A DNA stretch of 37,152 bases, taken from Campylobacter sp. GTDB lineage: Bacteria; Campylobacterota; Campylobacteria; Campylobacterales; Campylobacteraceae. The translations under genes and the position numbers were made by a program. The DNA is taken from contig NZ_JAGCNF010000150.1 in NCBI RefSeq assembly GCF_017646085.1, positions 1-37,152 on the forward strand, read 5' to 3'. The notes under the pieces are model-generated. The model saw nothing but the letters and a program-made list of their open reading frames with translations, was not told the DNA's origin and ran no database searches. Positions 33,983 through 37,152 of this stretch are shown here, piece after piece; the stretch's first letter is position 1; each line of letters begins with the position of its first letter.

Positions 33983-34320
33983 TTTTAATTATACTAGCCT
34001 CTATATTTTTAGGCTGCGCTAAGTATCAAGTTCCAAATCTAGATATAACTCAAAAGCGCTTTAGTGTAGATATTGATGGGGCTATTTATTTGCTATATAT
34101 TTCTAAAAATGATGGGTATTATTTTGCCCTTTTTGACTCTTTTGGTGCACCACAATCTAGTAAAGTGCTAAAAAATGGAACCTTTAAATCTACTAAATTT
34201 CTACCTAGAAATAGCTTTTATGATCAGCTATTTATTGAGAGTTTAGATATTTTACAAAAAAATTTAAAGGTCAAAGAATTTATTTTAGATAATAAAAAAA
34301 TTAGGATGGTAGAAATTTGA
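33970..34320 (+). CDS. Small lipoprotein, DUF3261-like
   Basis: 116 residues from a TTG start overlapping the flavoprotein by 13 bases: signal peptide IILIILASIF with lipobox FLGC (Cys16). The mature domain is beta-rich (SVDIDGAIYLLYISKNDGYYFALFD). Its place between the flavoprotein and a ketosynthase is where DUF3261 lipoproteins are found in aryl-polyene clusters; sequence resemblance is weak, and it is shorter than the usual ~180-200 residues. Probably an outer-membrane anchor for product handling. No ATG alternative preserves the lipobox. Confidence 0.7.
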   Translation: MQKIILIILASIFLGCAKYQVPNLDITQKRFSVDIDGAIYLLYISKNDGYYFALFDSFGAPQSSKVLKNGTFKSTKFLPRNSFYDQLFIESLDILQKNLKVKEFILDNKKIRMVEI

Positions 34321-35465
34321 GTATATATATTAACGCATATGATGGTATTTGTAGCCTTGGTAACAATAAAAATGAGATAATGCAAAATATTTTTAAATGC
34401 AAACCATCAGCTACTAAAAACCAAATTCAATCAAAAGATTTTATGGTTGGTAAAATAGAAAATTTGCAAGATTTTAGTAAAGATGTAAAAGAGATATACA
34501 AAACACGAACCAATTTAATTCTTCACCATCTACTACTTAATATGCAAGAGCCTTTAAATGAGCTTTTTGCCAAATTTAGCAAAGATAAAATTGCAGTAAT
34601 TATCGGTACCACAACAGCTGGTGTGGAAGAGAATTATAAATCTATAAAAAAAGTTGAGTCTGATCTATTTTTTATGCGCAACTCACTAGGTAATCCAAGC
34701 GAGTTTATTAAAGATTTTTTAGGATTAAACTCATTAGCCTTTGGCCTCTCATGCGCTTGTACATCTGGAGCAAAGGTCTTTATAGAGGCTGCTAGATTGC
34801 TTGAGTCAAATTTATGCGATGCAGTGATATGTGGTGGCGTAGATAGCTTAAATACTCTTACAATATATGGCTTTGATAGTCTAGAAATTCTAAGTCAAAA
34901 TAATGCATTGCCATTTTCAAATAATAGAGATGGAATCAATATCTCTGAAGGTGCAGCGCTTTTTATACTTAGTAAAGATATAGCAGATATAAAGCTTAAA
35001 GGTTTTGCTACTAATAATGATGCCTTTCATATTACCAAACCAAATGAAAACTTCACCGCACAAAAAGATGCTATTATAAGCGCATTAAATATGGCTAATT
35101 TAAATACTAGTGATATTGATTATATAAACCTTCATGGTACTGGCACTAACGCTAATGATAAAATGGAGGCAAATTTAATCAATAATATATTTCCTAATAC
35201 TTCATGTAGCAGCACAAAGGGACTAATGGGGCACACGCTTGGTGCTGCTGGTGCATTAGAAGCTCTAATCTGTGCTGATATTATAAATCAAAGCCTACAA
35301 AATAGTCAAAGCCAGCTACCACCGCACCATTATGATGGAATATATGATAAAGAACTACCAGTAATTAATCTAGCTAGGCTAAATACAAATTCAAAAATCA
35401 AAAACTGCCTATCAATCTCATTTGCCTTTGGCGGGGACAATAGTGCTATTATTTTAGGAGTATAA
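34317..35465 (+). CDS. Beta-ketoacyl-ACP synthase (KAS II/APE type)
   Basis: Condensing enzyme extending carrier-bound acyl chains with malonyl units. The 382-residue protein has the full Cys-His-His set: Cys148 in SCACTSGA, His273 in NLHGTGTNAND and His306 in GLMGHTLGAAGALE, so it is a catalytic subunit and not a chain-length factor. It begins with a TTG inside the stop of the lipoprotein (TTGA overlap) and ends one base before the ApeP-type gene. In aryl-polyene clusters a KAS precedes the ApeP dehydratase and ApeQ reductase, the same order as here. Confidence 0.87.
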   Translation: MSIYINAYDGICSLGNNKNEIMQNIFKCKPSATKNQIQSKDFMVGKIENLQDFSKDVKEIYKTRTNLILHHLLLNMQEPLNELFAKFSKDKIAVIIGTTTAGVEENYKSIKKVESDLFFMRNSLGNPSEFIKDFLGLNSLAFGLSCACTSGAKVFIEAARLLESNLCDAVICGGVDSLNTLTIYGFDSLEILSQNNALPFSNNRDGINISEGAALFILSKDIADIKLKGFATNNDAFHITKPNENFTAQKDAIISALNMANLNTSDIDYINLHGTGTNANDKMEANLINNIFPNTSCSSTKGLMGHTLGAAGALEALICADIINQSLQNSQSQLPPHHYDGIYDKELPVINLARLNTNSKIKNCLSISFAFGGDNSAIILGV

Positions 35466-35906
35466 ATGTATATTCAAGAGCTAATTCCTCATAGCGGAGC
35501 GATGGTCTTAGTAGATGATATCGTAGAGAAAAAAGATGATTTTATCAGCGTTAAAACGCTTATTAAGTATGATAATCCATTTTTACAAGATGGGAAATTT
35601 CCTACATTTAACACTCTAGAAATTATGGCACAAAGCTTAGTTGTATATCGTGGCTTAAATGATAAAGGCTCAAATACTAGACTTGGATTTTTGCTTGGGG
35701 CTAGGAGATTTGAGATTATAAAGCCAAATTTAAATATAGGTGATGAGCTAATTACTAAAACTTATATTTCAGAGGATTTTGATGGGATGGGAGTCTATGA
35801 AAGTAGCGTATATGTAGATGACAAATTAGTAGCTAGTGCTAGCATTAGCGTATTTAACCCATCTCAAGAACAACTAGATCAAATTTTAAAGGCAAGTAAT
35901 GAGTAA
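35466..35906 (+). CDS. ApeP-type 3-hydroxyacyl-ACP dehydratase
   Basis: Hot-dog-fold dehydratase of 146 residues resembling the ApeP family: IPHSGAMVLVDDIVE at the start supplies His9, and NTLEIMAQSLVVY supplies the catalytic Glu52 in the central helix, as in FabA/FabZ. The chain-length-defining LGFLLGARRFEI strand and the KASISVFNP-type C-terminus follow. It would remove water from 3-hydroxyacyl-ACP to leave the conjugated double bonds of a polyene. It overlaps the next gene by eight bases. Confidence 0.85.
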   Translation: MYIQELIPHSGAMVLVDDIVEKKDDFISVKTLIKYDNPFLQDGKFPTFNTLEIMAQSLVVYRGLNDKGSNTRLGFLLGARRFEIIKPNLNIGDELITKTYISEDFDGMGVYESSVYVDDKLVASASISVFNPSQEQLDQILKASNE

Positions 35907-36612
35907 AACAGTATTAATAACAGGCTCAAGTCGTGGTATAGGCCTTGGCGTAGCAAGAAGATTAAAACAAAATGGATATGAGATTATTTTACATGGCAAA
36001 AGCCAAAGCGATGCACTAAAAAAGGCTCAAGATGAGCTTAATGCAAAGGCTTTAATATTTGATGTAGCAAATACAGATGAGTGCAAAGCAGTACTTGAGG
36101 ATTATACTAATACTAATCCAGCCCTATGGGGTATAGTTTTAAATGCTGGTATCACTTGCGATAATACCTTTGTAGCTCTTGAAGAAAATGAGTGGAAAAA
36201 TGTAATTGATGTAAATTTAAATAGCTTTTATAATGTCTTAAAGCCACTTTTAATGCCAATTATAAGACAAAAAGCTGGTAGAATCATAGTAATGAGCTCA
36301 GTCTCAGGTATAATTGGCAATAGAGGCCAAAGCAATTATAGTGCTTCAAAAGCTGGATTAATAGGCGCTTCAAAAGCCCTAGCTGTTGAATTAGCAAGCC
36401 GTAATATTACAGTTAATGTAGTAGCCCCAGGGCTTATTGATACTGAACTTACAAATGATAAAAATCTCCCTATTGAAGAGATTTTAAAAGCTATACCAGC
36501 TAGACGCAGTGGGAGCATAGATGAAGTTAGCGGACTAGTAAATTTTTTATTAAGCAATGAGGCTAGCTATATTACAAGACAAGTTATTGGAGTTAATGGA
36601 GGTTTGTGTTGA
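35899..36612 (+). CDS. FabG-type 3-ketoacyl-ACP reductase
   Basis: NADPH-dependent short-chain dehydrogenase reducing 3-ketoacyl-ACP. The 237-residue protein has TGSSRGIG (8-15), NAGIT (82-86), and a full tetrad with Ser134, Tyr147 and Lys151 (YSASK); the APGLIDTE and final GVNGG are classical FabG ends. Its position after the ApeP-type dehydratase matches ApeQ. It is separate from any housekeeping fabG, which is not in the window. The stop overlaps the next ketosynthase start as TTGA. Confidence 0.88.
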   Translation: MSKTVLITGSSRGIGLGVARRLKQNGYEIILHGKSQSDALKKAQDELNAKALIFDVANTDECKAVLEDYTNTNPALWGIVLNAGITCDNTFVALEENEWKNVIDVNLNSFYNVLKPLLMPIIRQKAGRIIVMSSVSGIIGNRGQSNYSASKAGLIGASKALAVELASRNITVNVVAPGLIDTELTNDKNLPIEEILKAIPARRSGSIDEVSGLVNFLLSNEASYITRQVIGVNGGLC

Positions 36613-37152
36613 GAGTATTTATAACAGGATATGGAATCGTAAGCGCCTTTGGTAAGAGCTGGGCTGAGTTTAGGTCTGCTTTATTAAAAAAACAAAATGC
36701 AGTTAAATATATGAAAGATTGGGAACAATATAAGGAGCTAACCACATATCTTGGTGCGCCAATTTTAGACTATCATTATCCAAAGGATTGGAGCAGAAAG
36801 CAGCTAAGAAGCCTAGGTAGAGTCTCGCAATATAGTGTTGAAGCTGCTGGACTGGCTTTACAAATGGCTGGACTTTATAAAGATGAGAGAATTCAAGATG
36901 GTAGAATGGGTGTAGCTAGTGGTTCTAGTACTGGAAGTACAGATGCAGTTATGCAACTTGCAAAGCTTTTATTTATGGGAGAGAGTGATTGTAATGCAAA
37001 TTCATATATAAAATCAATGCCGCACACTACAGCGGCAAATATAGCTATATTTTATGGCTTAAAAGGTAGAATGATTCCTACATCATCAGCTTGTACTTCG
37101 GCTTCACACGCTATAGGTTACTCATATGAGGCTATTAAATATGGCCAAATTC
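36609..37152 (+). CDS. Second beta-ketoacyl-ACP synthase, 5' part (cut by window end)
   Basis: Open to the window edge (181 codons visible). From the TTG at 36609, overlapping the fabG-type stop, the product begins RVFITGYGIVSAFGKSW, the KAS II N-terminus, and reaches the active-site cysteine Cys162 in SSACTSASHAIG. The cysteine makes it a catalytic ketosynthase, not a chain-length factor. Histidines lie outside the window. In aryl-polyene clusters a ketosynthase (ApeR-type) follows ApeQ at this place; type assignment by position only. Confidence 0.85.
   Translation, partial: MRVFITGYGIVSAFGKSWAEFRSALLKKQNAVKYMKDWEQYKELTTYLGAPILDYHYPKDWSRKQLRSLGRVSQYSVEAAGLALQMAGLYKDERIQDGRMGVASGSSTGSTDAVMQLAKLLFMGESDCNANSYIKSMPHTTAANIAIFYGLKGRMIPTSSACTSASHAIGYSYEAIKYGQI

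Noticed and set aside
29335-37152. Recent horizontal transfer of the pigment-like cluster
   Set aside because: Base composition and codon choice look as AT-rich as the neighbours by eye, and no integrase, tRNA or repeat flanks the visible side; transfer cannot be argued from this window.
1-37152. CRISPR array, tRNA, rRNA, transposon or prophage
   Set aside because: No regularly spaced repeats, cloverleaf-like or rRNA-like sequence, transposase or integrase was found on either strand; gaps between genes are all under 200 bases.

Overview
The window is AT-rich, densely packed bacterial DNA, almost certainly from a Campylobacter (Epsilonproteobacteria/Campylobacterota). The evidence is gene order and gene content. 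The runs coaD-tmk-hisS-speA-cysE-aspB, flgB-flgC-fliE-PBP and murF-hydrolase-Phd-like-ddl-ruvA-FapA-like follow the order I remember from Campylobacter jejuni. Menaquinone is made by the futalosine route (mqnE and mqnC are both present), and CheB is the receiver-less type. I see no rRNA, tRNA, CRISPR array, insertion sequence or prophage, and no gene-free stretch over 300 bases.

Layout. 1-5857: a tightly coupled housekeeping operon on the plus strand (CoA, dTMP, His-tRNA, arginine decarboxylase, serine acetyltransferase, aspartate aminotransferase), ending at a perfect 11-bp hairpin. 5949-10069: smpB, a thioredoxin-like lipoprotein, then clpS-clpA-aat, which together form a bacterial N-end-rule degradation module. 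10111-13186: flagellar rod and export-adaptor genes flgB-flgC-fliE behind a likely sigma54 promoter, followed by a division-type penicillin-binding protein interrupted by an in-frame TAA. 13257-19079: mqnE, a purine permease, a phosphoribosyltransferase, an MFS transporter, a polytopic membrane protein and a type II/IV pseudopilin. 19087-24992 (minus): two cell-wall/recombination transcription units, the first Phd-like - hydrolase - membrane-anchored MurF, the second FapA-like (DUF342) - ruvA - ddl. 25107-26464: cheB-cheR. 26449-27645 (minus): an MFS transporter. 27829-29299: a small lipoprotein and mqnC.

29335-37152 is the most distinctive part: a divergent gene set that looks like about half of an aryl-polyene (APE)-type type II polyketide/fatty-acid pigment cluster. 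On the minus strand are a LolA-like carrier, an MMPL exporter and an Sfp-type phosphopantetheinyl transferase. On the plus strand are a halogenase-like flavoprotein, a short DUF3261-like lipoprotein, a ketosynthase, an ApeP-type hot-dog dehydratase, a FabG-type ketoreductase and a second ketosynthase cut by the window edge. The two arms share a roughly 100-bp promoter region holding two perfect palindromes. Carrier proteins, starter-unit enzymes and tailoring enzymes would be expected just beyond the right edge.

The items most worth a second look are this pigment-type cluster and its control region, the nonsense codon in the penicillin-binding protein, the sigma54 site inside the aat 3' end, and the orphan Phd-like regulator with its palindromic promoter in a wall-synthesis operon. 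Functions are inferred from sequence motifs and remembered family knowledge; no database search was run.
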